Positions 18,380-28,339 of a DNA stretch of 64,000 nucleotides are shown piece by piece. How positions within the stretch are numbered: position 1 is the stretch's first letter; each line of letters starts with the position of its first letter. The position numbers were made by a program, and so were the translations under genes. Source of the DNA: an uncultured Pelagimonas sp. (GTDB lineage Bacteria > Pseudomonadota > Alphaproteobacteria > Rhodobacterales > Rhodobacteraceae); NCBI RefSeq assembly GCF_947498515.1, contig NZ_CANMKO010000003.1:1-64000 (forward strand). Reading direction: 5' to 3'. The notes under the pieces are model-generated. The model had not been told where the DNA came from. It saw only the letters and a program-made list of their open reading frames with translations, and made no database searches.

Positions 18380-18952
18380 ATGGCCGAGGAGCAACCCCAC
18401 AAACACGTGATTTTGCGCAAGACCGTGGTTTTGGTTGGCATGATGGGCGCAGGGAAGACGGCGGTGGGTCGCACATTGGCGGCCCAGCTCGGGGTGGACT
18501 TCCTTGATTCCGATCATGAGATCGAAGAAGCGGCCAATATGAGCATCGCCGAAATCTTTGCCCGCGACGGTGAACCGTTTTTTCGCGACAAGGAAAGTCA
18601 GGTGATAGAACGGCTTTTGGCGGGAACACCTTGTGTGTTGTCGACTGGCGGCGGGGCGTTCTTGGCAGAGCGCAATCGCCAGATGATCACCGAAAAAGGC
18701 GTGTCGATCTGGCTGAATGCGGACCTTGAGGTTTTGTGGGAACGGGTACGTCACAAGGACACACGTCCGTTGTTGAAAACTGAGAACCCCAAGAAAACCT
18801 TGAGCGAGATTTTTCAGACACGCGTTCCCATCTATTCATTGGCGGATATGTCGGTGCTTTCCGGTGGTGGTGCGACGCTTGAAGAAATGGGGCGTCGTGT
18901 TCAGGATGCTTTGCTGCAAGAGCGTCCGGATGTTTTGGAGGTAGCGACATGA
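18380..18952 (+). CDS. aroK: Shikimate kinase
   Basis: 190 residues. The P-loop VGMMGAGKTAVG (residues 19-30), DSDHEIEEAA (shikimate and Mg contact), GEPFFRDKE and STGGGAFL are all present. It phosphorylates shikimate at the 3-hydroxyl with ATP in the cytoplasm, in the route to aromatic amino acids. AAGGA lies about 11 bases before the chosen ATG; an upstream in-frame start at 18332 would add 16 residues without family support. It overlaps aroB by four bases (ATGA), the usual alphaproteobacterial pairing. Confidence 0.95.
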   Translation: MAEEQPHKHVILRKTVVLVGMMGAGKTAVGRTLAAQLGVDFLDSDHEIEEAANMSIAEIFARDGEPFFRDKESQVIERLLAGTPCVLSTGGGAFLAERNRQMITEKGVSIWLNADLEVLWERVRHKDTRPLLKTENPKKTLSEIFQTRVPIYSLADMSVLSGGGATLEEMGRRVQDALLQERPDVLEVAT

Positions 18953-20055
18953 TCGAAGTGGTCGAGGTCCCCCTAGAGGGCCGCGAATACGAAGTGCGGA
19001 TCGGGCAGGGGCTTTTGGATCAAGCGGGGGCACATATTGCACCCCTTCTCAAACGTCAGCGAGTTGCTATCGTTAGTGATGAAAACGTAGCGGCCTTGCA
19101 CCTTGAAACACTAACTCGTGCCCTAGAGATCGAAGGGGTCGAGCATGTTTCGATGACTTTGCCCGCCGGGGAGGCGACCAAAAGCTGGCCGCATTTCACC
19201 CGCACCGTGGAATGGTTGTTGGAACAAAAGGTTGAGCGGCGCGATGTGGTTATAGCCCTTGGCGGCGGTGTGATTGGCGATCTTGTGGGCTTTGCCGCGG
19301 CCGTTTTGCGCCGTGGCGTGCGGTTTGTGCAGATCCCGACGTCCTTGTTGGCGCAAGTCGATAGTTCGGTCGGTGGCAAGACCGGGATCAATGCACCACA
19401 AGGGAAAAACCTGATTGGGGCTTTTCACCAGCCGTCTTTGGTTCTGGCCGATATCGATGTGCTTGGGACATTGACGAAACGCGATTACCTTGCTGGGTAT
19501 GGTGAGGTGACCAAATACGGGTTGCTGGGGGATGCGGCGTTCTGGGATTGGCTTGAGGCCAATGGAGAACGGGCAGCGGCAGGTGATGCTGAGGCAAGGA
19601 TTTACGCGGTCAAACGGTCGGTTGAAATGAAAGCCGAGATCGTTTTGCGGGATGAAACCGAGCAAGGGGACCGAGCCTTGCTTAACCTTGGTCATACGTT
19701 TTGCCATGCTCTTGAGGCGGCAACCGGGTTTTCGGACCGCTTGTTGCACGGCGAAGGGGTGGCGATTGGGTGCGCTTTGGCCTTTGAGCTGTCGTCACGT
19801 TTGGGATTGTGCAGTCAGGAAGACCCAAGCCGGGTGCGTGCGCATCTAAAAGCGATGGGGATGAAATGCGATCTGTCAGATATTCCGGGCGATTTGCCGG
19901 GGGCCGAAGCGCTATTGGACCTGATGGGGCAGGACAAGAAAGTTGTCGATGGCCAACTTCGGTTTATTCTAGCGCGTGGCATCGGTGATAGCTTTGTCAC
20001 CGCAGATGTTCCGTCGGATAAAGTGCTGACGTTACTGAAAGATCAGCTGATCTAA
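18949..20055 (+). CDS. aroB: 3-dehydroquinate synthase
   Basis: 368 residues, full length. The NAD-binding GGGVIGDLVGFAAA, the LLAQVDSSVGGKTGIN segment and the metal-ligand region LNLGHTFCHALEA with LLHGEGVAIG are conserved. It converts DAHP to 3-dehydroquinate, step two of the shikimate pathway, and is translated directly after aroK through a four-base overlap. Confidence 0.96.
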   Translation: MIEVVEVPLEGREYEVRIGQGLLDQAGAHIAPLLKRQRVAIVSDENVAALHLETLTRALEIEGVEHVSMTLPAGEATKSWPHFTRTVEWLLEQKVERRDVVIALGGGVIGDLVGFAAAVLRRGVRFVQIPTSLLAQVDSSVGGKTGINAPQGKNLIGAFHQPSLVLADIDVLGTLTKRDYLAGYGEVTKYGLLGDAAFWDWLEANGERAAAGDAEARIYAVKRSVEMKAEIVLRDETEQGDRALLNLGHTFCHALEAATGFSDRLLHGEGVAIGCALAFELSSRLGLCSQEDPSRVRAHLKAMGMKCDLSDIPGDLPGAEALLDLMGQDKKVVDGQLRFILARGIGDSFVTADVPSDKVLTLLKDQLI

Positions 20056-20155
20056 ACATCAAAAACGTTGTTACATTATGCGCTTCCGCGCGCTTGGTTT
20101 AGGTGCGCGGAGGGGTAATGGATTTTTTGAAAGCTCAGACACCCGAAGCAAATGA

Positions 20156-20181
20156 AAAGGCCGACACAATGGCCGGCCTTT
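20156..20181 (-). terminator. Likely ssb terminator
   Basis: An eight-bp stem AAAGGCCG / CGGCCTTT with a ten-base loop lies just beyond the ssb stop. Read on the minus strand it is followed by a short T-rich tail (TTCATT). It may also serve convergent aroB, whose stop is 100 bases away. Confidence 0.6.
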
Positions 20182-20185
20182 GGTC

Positions 20186-20713
20186 TTAAAACGGGATTTC
20201 GTCGTCGATATCGCGCGCCGGTGGGCGCGATTTTTCCTGACCGCCGCCGCCACCTTGGCCGCCGCCATAGCCGGGATCGTCATAACCGCCACCTTGGCCA
20301 CCGCCATAGTCGCCGCCGCCGCCGTAGCCGCCACCTTGGCCACCACCGCCGCCGCCGCCATCACGACCATCGAGCATTACCAACGTGCCGCCAAAGCCTT
20401 GAAGGACGACTTCGGTTGAATAGCGATCGGCTCCGGACTGATCTTGCCATTTGCGGGTTTGCAGCTGGCCTTCGATGTAAACTTTGGAGCCTTTGCGGAG
20501 GTATTGTTCGGCCACGCGAACCAAGCCCTCTTGGAAGATCGCGACCGAATGCCATTCGGTCTTTTCACGGCGTTCGCCGGTGCTGCGGTCTTTCCATGTT
20601 TCGGATGTGGCGATGCGCAGGTTGCAGACCTTGCCGCCGTTTTGAAAACTGCGGACCTCGGGATCACGTCCCAGATTACCCACTAGGATCACCTTGTTCA
20701 CGGAACCGGCCAT
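20186..20713 (-). CDS. ssb: Single-stranded DNA-binding protein
   Basis: 175 residues. The OB-fold covers about 1-110 ([16 protein letters not shown], then [11 protein letters not shown] and [16 protein letters not shown]). A glycine-rich tail (about 118-165) follows, made of GGGYGGG-like segments. The protein ends in the acidic tip DDEIPF, which recruits replication and repair partners. The start at 20713 matches the family; the frame extends further upstream but with no conserved residues. Confidence 0.95.
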   Translation of the reverse strand: MAGSVNKVILVGNLGRDPEVRSFQNGGKVCNLRIATSETWKDRSTGERREKTEWHSVAIFQEGLVRVAEQYLRKGSKVYIEGQLQTRKWQDQSGADRYSTEVVLQGFGGTLVMLDGRDGGGGGGGQGGGYGGGGDYGGGQGGGYDDPGYGGGQGGGGGQEKSRPPARDIDDEIPF

Positions 20714-20872
20714 ACTCTCTCCTTGCGCTCTTGTGCGAATCTTTCGGCAAATGTTTGCCGAACCTATACCAGCGAATGGGCGGAAACAAAGGGCCTGCGT
20801 ATCAGACCCTAGCGGAAACTTTAAATTCGCGTATATTGCCCGCAATGAAAAAATGATGGGCGGGTGGCTATC

Positions 20873-21490
20873 ATGGTGCGATTGCGTTTTGGCGTGGTAA
20901 CGACGCTGGTTTTGGGCATGACGGGGCAGGCGGCTTTGGCCGATGTTTTGTCGACCAAAAGTCGGGCAAGATTGTTTTCAAGCCAAACCAGCGTGCTCGA
21001 TACCAGAGCGTCACAGCAATATAACAATTCCGTTCGCCTAAAGCCGCCGACCGTCGTAACCCCAACAAAATATGGTGATATTCCGGCTGGCTCGGAAGGG
21101 TCGGTTCCCAAGTATCGTGGTCGCTACAATGGTGAATACGCGGCGATGGCACGTGCTGCTGCGCGCAAACATGGCATTCCCGAGGATCTTTTCTTGCGAT
21201 TGGTCAAACAGGAATCGAACTTTAACCCCAATGCGAAATCGCATGCTGGGGCGATTGGTTTGGCACAGCTCATGCCAGCAACAGCTAAGTCTTTGGGGGT
21301 GAACCCAAAAGATCCCAAGCAAAACCTTGAAGGCGGCGCGCGCTACCTCAAAATGCAGTACAAGAAGTTCAAATCTTGGCGTCTTGCGCTTGCGGCCTAT
21401 AACGCCGGGCCTGGAGCTGTGACCAAATACGGCGGTGTTCCGCCTTACCGAGAAACAAAAAACTACGTCAAGAAGATCTGGGGCAGTTAG
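20873..21490 (+). CDS. Soluble lytic murein transglycosylase (SLT domain)
   Basis: 205 residues. A signal peptide ([15 protein letters not shown], cleaved after about residue 22) leads to a spacer and a C-terminal SLT domain. The catalytic Glu114 lies in [14 protein letters not shown], followed by [18 protein letters not shown] and [18 protein letters not shown]. It cleaves peptidoglycan glycan strands with 1,6-anhydro formation in the periplasm. A GTG nine bases upstream is an alternative start. It is short for the family and has no extra binding domain. Confidence 0.9.
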   Translation: MVRLRFGVVTTLVLGMTGQAALADVLSTKSRARLFSSQTSVLDTRASQQYNNSVRLKPPTVVTPTKYGDIPAGSEGSVPKYRGRYNGEYAAMARAAARKHGIPEDLFLRLVKQESNFNPNAKSHAGAIGLAQLMPATAKSLGVNPKDPKQNLEGGARYLKMQYKKFKSWRLALAAYNAGPGAVTKYGGVPPYRETKNYVKKIWGS

Positions 21491-21523
21491 ACCTTTAGGG
21501 GTTGTTATCTGTTTTCGGTCATC

Positions 21524-22507
21524 ATGTTTCCATTGGTGAAACATGCGGATTTGGCGATGGCATGGGTGTTAGGTTTGTTTGGTTGTGTGCGCAAGGTCGG
21601 TGCCTTTGCGCTGGTATTCTCGTGGGTCATTGTATCTCAAGTCAGCGCACAAAGCTGCCAAATGCCATCAAAGCTTTCGCATCTTTCTGATGTCTTGGTC
21701 AGTTATTTGGAGTTCGAGGGGCCGATTTCAGCCCAGCGGGCCCTACAGCTCGGGCAAATAGTGGACAACATTGATGATCAACACTTGGTTGTTCAATTGC
21801 GTGAAAACGGGTTGCAAAGCCTATCAATGGTGGTTGCTGATCTGATCAGCGAAGCCGAAAGAATAGCTACGGCGGCTGAAATCCAAGATTCCCGTCGTTT
21901 GAAAGGGATGCTTCATAACCTGAACCAACAGGCATTGATTGCTTGTGCGGATTCGGATGGAAAAATCTTTCAGAATATTCAACAGGAAAGGGACGGTGGC
22001 ATAATAGAGGCCGGCAAAGTTGATTGGGAGGCCGTCAATCGTGTGCTGGCCAAGGACAGGTCCCTAAGCATGGCGATCTTGGTCGTTCTTGTCGGTATCG
22101 TGATCGGGGTTCTGTACCTTGCCGATACATCCTACAGGTTGGCGATGGCCATGTTGTACAATCGCAAGGCATGTCGCATTCCCGTAACGCTGCGTTTGGG
22201 GATGGATAGAATTCCCGTGTTTGTAACGACGCTCGGCCGCGGTGGATGCCGGATTACGCCGGAAGAACCCGTCATGTTTGATACGCATCTGGCCAAGCTT
22301 AGGCAAACGACCACAGTCTTTGATTTCGAGGGTAAATTGATAGAAGCGCAGGTCAGCGCCATCTACGAGGATGTGTCGGATTTTCGTTTCGAATATCGCA
22401 TTCCGCTAAGGCTTCAGAAAGAGTTGTTGTCGCTCTCAACGATCTCACCATTTTATGTAAAAAAGAACCGCCGCAAACCACGCAGCAAGCCCGAGACCGC
22501 ATCGTAG
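21524..22507 (+). CDS. Membrane protein with PilZ-like C-terminal domain
   Basis: 327 residues. A hydrophobic N-terminal segment (about 12-42) resembles a signal anchor. A predicted periplasmic helical region spans 45-175, and a second helix lies at 183-202 (MAILVVLVGIVIGVLYL). The cytoplasmic tail has R214KACR218 followed by TLGRGGCRI (236-244), the position and spacing expected of the RxxxR and (D/N)xSxxG motifs of PilZ domains, but the second motif is degenerate. It may therefore not bind cyclic di-GMP. The start is uncertain (an ATG at 21557 is also possible). No flagellar or cellulose genes are nearby. Confidence 0.65.
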   Translation: MFPLVKHADLAMAWVLGLFGCVRKVGAFALVFSWVIVSQVSAQSCQMPSKLSHLSDVLVSYLEFEGPISAQRALQLGQIVDNIDDQHLVVQLRENGLQSLSMVVADLISEAERIATAAEIQDSRRLKGMLHNLNQQALIACADSDGKIFQNIQQERDGGIIEAGKVDWEAVNRVLAKDRSLSMAILVVLVGIVIGVLYLADTSYRLAMAMLYNRKACRIPVTLRLGMDRIPVFVTTLGRGGCRITPEEPVMFDTHLAKLRQTTTVFDFEGKLIEAQVSAIYEDVSDFRFEYRIPLRLQKELLSLSTISPFYVKKNRRKPRSKPETAS

Positions 22508-22542
22508 AGGTTGGATTAGTGTTGATTGAGCTTGCGTCAAAG

Positions 22543-22578
22543 CTTTCCTGTTGAAAGAAGATGCTTGGCCGCAAGCAT
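22543..22578 (+). promoter_or_regulatory. Two small hairpins before the peroxidase gene
   Basis: CTTTC/GAAAG (five-base loop, 22543-22557) and ATGCTTG/CAAGCAT (loop GCCG, 22561-22578) lie 22 bases before the start codon. No T-tract follows, so they look like leader structure rather than a terminator. Confidence 0.3.
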
Positions 22579-22600
22579 AGTGGGTCGGACGAGGTGAGAA

Positions 22601-23722
22601 ATGAATAAGACAGTTTTGATTGGTCTGATAACTGTGTTGGCTTTGCCCGGTATCGGTAGGGCCGAGAATGCGTCTGTATCCTATCCGAGCATCGAAGCTT
22701 TGGGCGAGGCGTTGTTCTTTGATACAAACCTATCAAAGAACCGCACACAAAGCTGTGCAAGCTGCCACGCACCGGAAAATGGGTTTGCCGATCCACGAGG
22801 GGCCGCGTCGTTGGGCGATGACGGGGCGTCGATTGGTGACAGAAACGCACCAACGGCGAGTTATGCCAGTTTTGCACCACCGTTCCATCAACGCGATGAT
22901 GGGGCGTGGGTAGGTGGTCAATTTTTGGATGGTCGCGCCGCTGATTTGATGGAGCAAGCTGGCGGGCCGCCTCTCAACCCAATCGAAATGGGCCTGACCG
23001 ACAAGGCGGAGGCCGTTGCGCGCCTCGCTGAAAACCCGTCCTATGTTGCGGCTTTTGATAGTTTGTTTGATCAGGGCATCTTAAACCGACCAGATGAAGC
23101 GTATTCAGCCATGACTCAGGCCATCGCTATGTTCGAACGAACAGACCAATTTGCGCCCTTCGATAGCAAATATGATAGGTATTTGCGTGGCGAAGTTGAG
23201 CTGGCCAAAGAAGAAGAGCTTGGGCGCATCCTGTTCTTTTCCGAACAATTCACCAATTGTAACCTTTGTCATCAATTGCAGCGCAGCCAAATCCACCCAC
23301 AAGAAACGTTTAGCAACTACGAATTTCATAATATTGGCGTTCCGGTGAACCAATCATTGCGGGCCGAAAATGGGGTTTTGACCAAGGATCTTGGGTTATT
23401 GGCCAATCCACTGGTCACTGACCCAAGCCAAGCGGGCAAGTTCAAGGTTCCGACGTTGCGCAATGTCGCGGTTACGGGGCCGTATATGCACAACGGTGTC
23501 TTCGATGATTTGCGCACGGTTGTGTTGTTTTACAATCGCTACAACACCACGGCCAAAGCCCGCCAAATAAACCCAGAGACTGGTGGCGTATTTGGCATGC
23601 CTGAAGTTCCTCAGACTTTGGCAACCAAAGAGTTGACCCACGGTCCCGCTCTCAACGATCGTGAAATTGACGCTTTGGTTGCATTTATGAAAACGCTGAC
23701 GGATGCCCAATACGAACACTAA
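22601..23722 (+). CDS. Di-haem cytochrome c peroxidase (CcpA/MauG family)
   Basis: 373 residues. A signal peptide (about 1-21) sends it to the periplasm. Two haem c sites are present: C52ASCH56 and C220NLCH224, the spacing typical of bacterial di-haem peroxidases. The segments RNAPTASYA, DGRAADLMEQA and FKVPTLRNVAVTGPYMHNG are also characteristic. Classical members reduce hydrogen peroxide with electrons from small cytochromes; MauG-type members oxidise protein residues. Nothing nearby (no mau genes) favours the second role. Confidence 0.92.
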   Translation: MNKTVLIGLITVLALPGIGRAENASVSYPSIEALGEALFFDTNLSKNRTQSCASCHAPENGFADPRGAASLGDDGASIGDRNAPTASYASFAPPFHQRDDGAWVGGQFLDGRAADLMEQAGGPPLNPIEMGLTDKAEAVARLAENPSYVAAFDSLFDQGILNRPDEAYSAMTQAIAMFERTDQFAPFDSKYDRYLRGEVELAKEEELGRILFFSEQFTNCNLCHQLQRSQIHPQETFSNYEFHNIGVPVNQSLRAENGVLTKDLGLLANPLVTDPSQAGKFKVPTLRNVAVTGPYMHNGVFDDLRTVVLFYNRYNTTAKARQINPETGGVFGMPEVPQTLATKELTHGPALNDREIDALVAFMKTLTDAQYEH

Positions 23723-23753
23723 TTGGACACCGAATAGCGGGTTTTCGAGAGGG

Positions 23754-25835
23754 TCACTCAGCTGCGATTTTGATCACGGGCTCCATTTCGTTTAACTGTC
23801 CATCGCTTAGGTGGCATTTGATCTGATGCCCGTGTGACAGCGTCTTGATGGGGGGGATTTCCGTCTCACAGAGGCCGCCGGGGACCTGAGATTTCCAACG
23901 GCAGCGCGTTTGAAAAGGGCACCCAGAAGGCGGATTCATAGCCGAAGGAATGTCACCTTCCAGAACGATATGTTGCTTTTCAATGCTGGTATCCGCAATC
24001 GGAACCGCCGACAAAAGCGCTTCGGTATAGGGATGATAGGGCGGGGCAAAGACCTGATCAGTTGTGCCCAACTCGACCACATGACCAAGGTACATCACCA
24101 TCACACGGTCGCTCAGATAGCGCACGATACTGAGATCATGGCTAATGAACAGCAACGTGGTTTTGTGTTCGCGCTGGATTTCCATCAACAAATCGGTGAC
24201 AGCGGCCTGTACAGAAACGTCCAAGGCCGAAACGGGTTCATCTGCAACAACAATGCGGGCGTCCCCAGCAAATGCGCGGGCAATACCGACCCGCTGTTTT
24301 TGGCCCCCCGACAATTGACGCGGCATCCGATCGGCAAAGGCGCGGGGCAGCTTGACCAGATCTAGCAATTTGAGCATTCGGTCTCGCCGCTCGGTATCGC
24401 TACTGCCAACCCCGAACACCTCAAGCGCGCGGATGATCTGACGCCCGACCGTCATCGACGGGTTCAGAGTATCAAATGGGTTTTGAAAGACCATCTGCAC
24501 ATCCGCGATTGTACCTGTATCGCGCGCTTCAATCGGGATGTCCTGAATCTCGCGGTTGTCCAAAAGAATCCGGCCATCCGTCGCGGTTTCAAGTCCCATC
24601 AAGACCTTGGCAAAAGTGGATTTTCCACAGCCGGATTCGCCAACAATCGCCAGTGTTTCACTTTCGCGCGCCTCAAAACTGAGGCTTTCATTGGCTTTCA
24701 CAACCTTTTTCTCACCGGTGCTACCGAAAAGCGCATTGGCCGCGACTTCGTAATATTTACGAAGGTTTTCCATCTTTAAAACCACCGGCCCGGGTTGGGG
24801 TTTCTCGACGGTTTGACCATGGCCTATCGGGGCGTTCCAGTCAATTTCGGTGAACCTCAAACAGCGCGACGCGTGGCGATCGCCTTCGGCGGGGGACATG
24901 GGAATGTCACTCGCATCACAGCGTCCAGCTTCGAAATAATCGCAGCGCGGACCAAAGTTGCAGCCCGGTGGCCGTTCGTGAGGAAGGGGGAAGTTGCCGG
25001 GAATTGCGACCAATGGGCGGGCATTTTTATCGGCTCCAGGGAGTGGGATAGAGCGAAACAAAGCCTGCGTATAAGGGTGCTGCATATGGTCAAACACAGC
25101 TTCGATAGACCCGGTTTCAACCGCCTCTCCACTATACATGACGCACAGTCGGTCGCAGGTCTCTAGAACCAGCCCAAGGTTGTGCGAGATGAACAGCATT
25201 GAAGTCCCGTATTTTTTGCCAAGCTCTTTGACCAGTTCGACAACGGCAGCTTCTACTGTCACGTCCAAAGCGGTTGTGGGTTCGTCCAAAATCAACAACG
25301 ACGGTTCCGCCATCAGGGCCATCGCAATCACAATGCGTTGCTGCTGCCCACCAGACAGTTGATGCGGGTAGCTATCTAGCATCCGCTTGGGATCTGGCAG
25401 CTTCACATCGGTCACCACCTGCAGCGCCCGAGCATAGGCGTCTTCGTTAGAAACACCTTTGTGAACTATGGGGACTTCCATCAGCTGCTTGCCGATTTTC
25501 ATCGCCGGGTTCAGGCTGGCCATCGGTTCTTGATAGATCATAGCGATTTCAGAGCCGCGAATGTCACGTAGCTCCTCAGCACTCATGAGGCTAAGGTCGC
25601 GCCCTTTGAATTTGATCGATCCACCGACAATCCGGCCGTTTTTGCCAAGGTCTTGCATGACCCCAAGCGCAACAGTGGATTTACCACAGCCGGATTCCCC
25701 AACGAGCCCCACCGCTTCTCCGGGCATAACGGTAACAGAGAAATCCATCACCGCTGGGATTTCCCGAAGTCGGGTGAAAAAGGAAATCGAGAGGTTTTCG
25801 ATCTCTAAAATCGGTCCATCATAGTCATCAGTCAT
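23754..25835 (-). CDS. Fused double ATPase of a peptide/nickel-type ABC importer
   Basis: 693 residues, equal to DppD plus DppF joined. Each half has Walker A (VGESGCGKST, twice), signature (LSGGQQQR and LSGGQKQR), Walker B (LLILDEPTTALD and IVVADEPVSALD) and a C-terminal oligopeptide-transporter zone with the Cys-rich CNFGPRCDYFEAGRC or CPFQTRCRW segments. It powers uptake through the two permeases encoded just upstream. It is the last gene of the unit and runs convergent to the peroxidase gene. Confidence 0.94.
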   Translation of the reverse strand: MTDDYDGPILEIENLSISFFTRLREIPAVMDFSVTVMPGEAVGLVGESGCGKSTVALGVMQDLGKNGRIVGGSIKFKGRDLSLMSAEELRDIRGSEIAMIYQEPMASLNPAMKIGKQLMEVPIVHKGVSNEDAYARALQVVTDVKLPDPKRMLDSYPHQLSGGQQQRIVIAMALMAEPSLLILDEPTTALDVTVEAAVVELVKELGKKYGTSMLFISHNLGLVLETCDRLCVMYSGEAVETGSIEAVFDHMQHPYTQALFRSIPLPGADKNARPLVAIPGNFPLPHERPPGCNFGPRCDYFEAGRCDASDIPMSPAEGDRHASRCLRFTEIDWNAPIGHGQTVEKPQPGPVVLKMENLRKYYEVAANALFGSTGEKKVVKANESLSFEARESETLAIVGESGCGKSTFAKVLMGLETATDGRILLDNREIQDIPIEARDTGTIADVQMVFQNPFDTLNPSMTVGRQIIRALEVFGVGSSDTERRDRMLKLLDLVKLPRAFADRMPRQLSGGQKQRVGIARAFAGDARIVVADEPVSALDVSVQAAVTDLLMEIQREHKTTLLFISHDLSIVRYLSDRVMVMYLGHVVELGTTDQVFAPPYHPYTEALLSAVPIADTSIEKQHIVLEGDIPSAMNPPSGCPFQTRCRWKSQVPGGLCETEIPPIKTLSHGHQIKCHLSDGQLNEMEPVIKIAAE

Positions 25836-25934
25836 ATGCGTCTCCCTGGCGGGGGGCAGGACGGGGCCTTGGGCCTACATCTTACCAAAAAAACTCCGGG
25901 GGGGCCGGGGGCTAGACCCGGTCCGTCCCTCTCA

Positions 25935-27125
25935 TCAATCGCGCAAGGATTCTTCGCGCAGACCATCAGCCAATAGGTTCAACCCCAAAACCAAACTTAG
26001 CAAAGCCAAAGCAGGCGGAAGAGCAGGGTGCAGATACACCGACAAAAGCTTGCGTCCTTCGTTGATGGTTGATCCCCAATCCGGGCTTTCGGGTGGAAGA
26101 CCCAGCCCAAAGAACCCCAAGGTCCCCAAAAGGATCGTCGTATAGCCAATCCGCAGGCAAAAATCGACGATCAACGGACCGCGAGCGTTCGGCAGGATTT
26201 CCCAAAGCATGATGTACCACGGGCGCTCGCCCCGTGTTTGTGCGGCGGCGACGTAATCGCGGGTTTTGATATCAAGCGTCAGCCCGCGCACGATCCGGAA
26301 CACGGTGGGTGAGTTAACGAACACCACCGACACAAAGACCACCAAGGTTCCGCCCGGAATATCGAACATGTCCAGCGGCCAGAAGTCGATCTTTGAGCCA
26401 CTTTCGTTGATGAGCGACAAGTACAACAAAATCAATGGCACCAAAACGACGACTAGCCAACGTATGTTCTTGCTCGGTTGGGTACGAAAGCGTGAATGGA
26501 TCAGAACGGCAAAGAACACCACGGGACAAACGAACAAAACAACGGCCATAAACTGAGGCAAACCTGTTGCGACAATTTCCGGTGTGACCAACAGATAGAA
26601 GAGTAAGATGACAGGAAAGGCGAGGATGAGGTTGGCCAGAAAACTTAGCCCGGTATCAAGCCGCCCGCCATAATACCCCGCTGGCAACCCAAGCGTGATC
26701 CCCACCATAAAGGCAAACAACGTGGCAAGGGGGGCAATGGCAATGACAACCGTGCTGCCCATCACCATGCGGGTGAATACATCTCGGGCCAGTGTGTCGC
26801 CGCCCAAAAGGTAATGGGCAAACTCGCCCTCTTCTGCGCCGCGCACCGGGGTTCCGGGTAGTTTGTTTTTCATTCCAGAAATCTGTGCGACAGGGTCATG
26901 AGTGCCGATCAGATCAAACACCCCAGCAAACAGTGCGGTGAAAACCCAAAACATCACCAGCGCAAAACCGATCATACCGATCATACTGTCAAAGAGCTTG
27001 CCATAAAGGCCAAGCCGCCGTTTGTAGCGGATCGATACGGTGTACAGGACGATCAAAGCCACCCAAACCGGTGTGAACTGAATGAGAATTTGCGTGAAAA
27101 TGGCGCCCCAGCTTAACGGATCCAT
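25935..27125 (-). CDS. ABC importer permease (DppC-like)
   Basis: 396 residues with about six or seven membrane helices. The inner-membrane permease domain of the binding-protein-dependent type lies in the C-terminal two thirds, with the ATPase-docking loop around AAAQTRGERPWYIMLWEILPN. The N-terminus is extended compared with DppC and carries a helix and a basic loop (SIRYKRRLGLYG). It pairs with the DppB-like permease encoded ten bases upstream. Confidence 0.9.
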   Translation of the reverse strand: MDPLSWGAIFTQILIQFTPVWVALIVLYTVSIRYKRRLGLYGKLFDSMIGMIGFALVMFWVFTALFAGVFDLIGTHDPVAQISGMKNKLPGTPVRGAEEGEFAHYLLGGDTLARDVFTRMVMGSTVVIAIAPLATLFAFMVGITLGLPAGYYGGRLDTGLSFLANLILAFPVILLFYLLVTPEIVATGLPQFMAVVLFVCPVVFFAVLIHSRFRTQPSKNIRWLVVVLVPLILLYLSLINESGSKIDFWPLDMFDIPGGTLVVFVSVVFVNSPTVFRIVRGLTLDIKTRDYVAAAQTRGERPWYIMLWEILPNARGPLIVDFCLRIGYTTILLGTLGFFGLGLPPESPDWGSTINEGRKLLSVYLHPALPPALALLSLVLGLNLLADGLREESLRD

Positions 27126-27135
27126 GAGCGCCTCC

Positions 27136-28221
27136 TTATGTTACGCTAATGCGTGGGTTGAGATAGACATAGCCGATGTCTGAGATCAGCTGCGTCAGCA
27201 GAACCACAACCACCGAAACCACCGAAATCCCAAGCAGCATTTCGATATCATTGTTGCCCGCCGCACGGACAAGTTCCCATCCCAAGCCTTTGTATTGGAA
27301 TAGGGTTTCGACAATTACGACCCCGTTTAGCAACCATGGGATTTGCAACATGATGACCGTAAACGGCGCGATAAGCGCGTTGCGCAGCGCATGTTTGACC
27401 ACAACATTGGCAAAGCTCACCCCCTTGAGACGGGCGGTGCGAATGTATTGGGCGGTCATCACTTCGGCCATCGAGGCGCGGGTCATGCGGGCGATGTACC
27501 CCATGCCATAAAGCGCAATTGTTAGAACCGGCAGGGTGAAGTTTTCGAAAGTGGGGGTTTCCATGGCCTTGGCTGCGGACCCTTTGAAAAGGGCTTTGCC
27601 TTCGATCCAGCCGTTGGAAGCCAACCACTGGTTTATCGGTGATTTTGAGGACGCCAGCAAAGCAATGAAAATCACACCGGACACATATTCCGGCGTCGCT
27701 GTAGACAAGATCGACACGCTGGACAGGGTTCTGTCGGTTGCGGACCCTTCGCGCATCCCGGCCAGCACCCCGATGATCAGGGCGCTTGGAACCATGACAA
27801 TCATCACCCACATCATCAGATAACCGGTATTGGCAAGCCGTGTTGACAGAACTTTGACCACCGGAGCTTTGGAGACCGAAGACCACCCCCATTCCCCTTG
27901 CAGGATTCCGCAATAATGCGGCGCTTCTTCGGGTTTCATCCCAGGTTTGATGCAGCGACCATTGACTGAGCCATCTTCCTCAACCTGTCGAAACGAGGGC
28001 ACAACCCCAATCCATTCGGCGTATTTCTTTGGAGTGGATTGCAAATAGCCGCGATCGGTTAACCAGCTGGCAACAGCCTCATCTGACATTCGAAAGTTGC
28101 CTTGGGTTTTGGCGAGTTTCTCGAGGTTCGGATAGAGGTTGGTCAGGAAAAAGACGATGTAGGTCAGACAAAGCGCTGTCAGGATCATGACCCCGACACG
28201 CCTAAGGATGAATAGTCCCAT
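27136..28221 (-). CDS. ABC importer permease (DppB-like)
   Basis: 361 residues, starting with a typical DppB helix (MGLFILRRVGVMILTALCL). A periplasmic insertion of about 90 residues follows, then a five-helix permease domain with the coupling motif RTARLKGVSFANVVVKHALRN-like region. It forms the channel with the DppC-like protein for peptides or similar solutes. Confidence 0.9.
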   Translation of the reverse strand: MGLFILRRVGVMILTALCLTYIVFFLTNLYPNLEKLAKTQGNFRMSDEAVASWLTDRGYLQSTPKKYAEWIGVVPSFRQVEEDGSVNGRCIKPGMKPEEAPHYCGILQGEWGWSSVSKAPVVKVLSTRLANTGYLMMWVMIVMVPSALIIGVLAGMREGSATDRTLSSVSILSTATPEYVSGVIFIALLASSKSPINQWLASNGWIEGKALFKGSAAKAMETPTFENFTLPVLTIALYGMGYIARMTRASMAEVMTAQYIRTARLKGVSFANVVVKHALRNALIAPFTVIMLQIPWLLNGVVIVETLFQYKGLGWELVRAAGNNDIEMLLGISVVSVVVVLLTQLISDIGYVYLNPRISVT

Positions 28222-28339
28222 GGGTGCCCCTGTTGGTGGCTGGACACAAATCTGACCGAAAAATCCGGCGCATGTGTCTCTTGTTTTGGCTCAGGACGAA
28301 AAAGGGCGCCCCATGTGGCGCGCCCAATTTGTACTTAGA

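Noticed and set aside
20118-20189. 23-codon plus-strand frame behind GGAGG between aroB and ssb
   Set aside because: Good ribosome site, but it runs through the ssb terminator stem into the ssb 3' end and its peptide has no notable property. Conservation would be needed.
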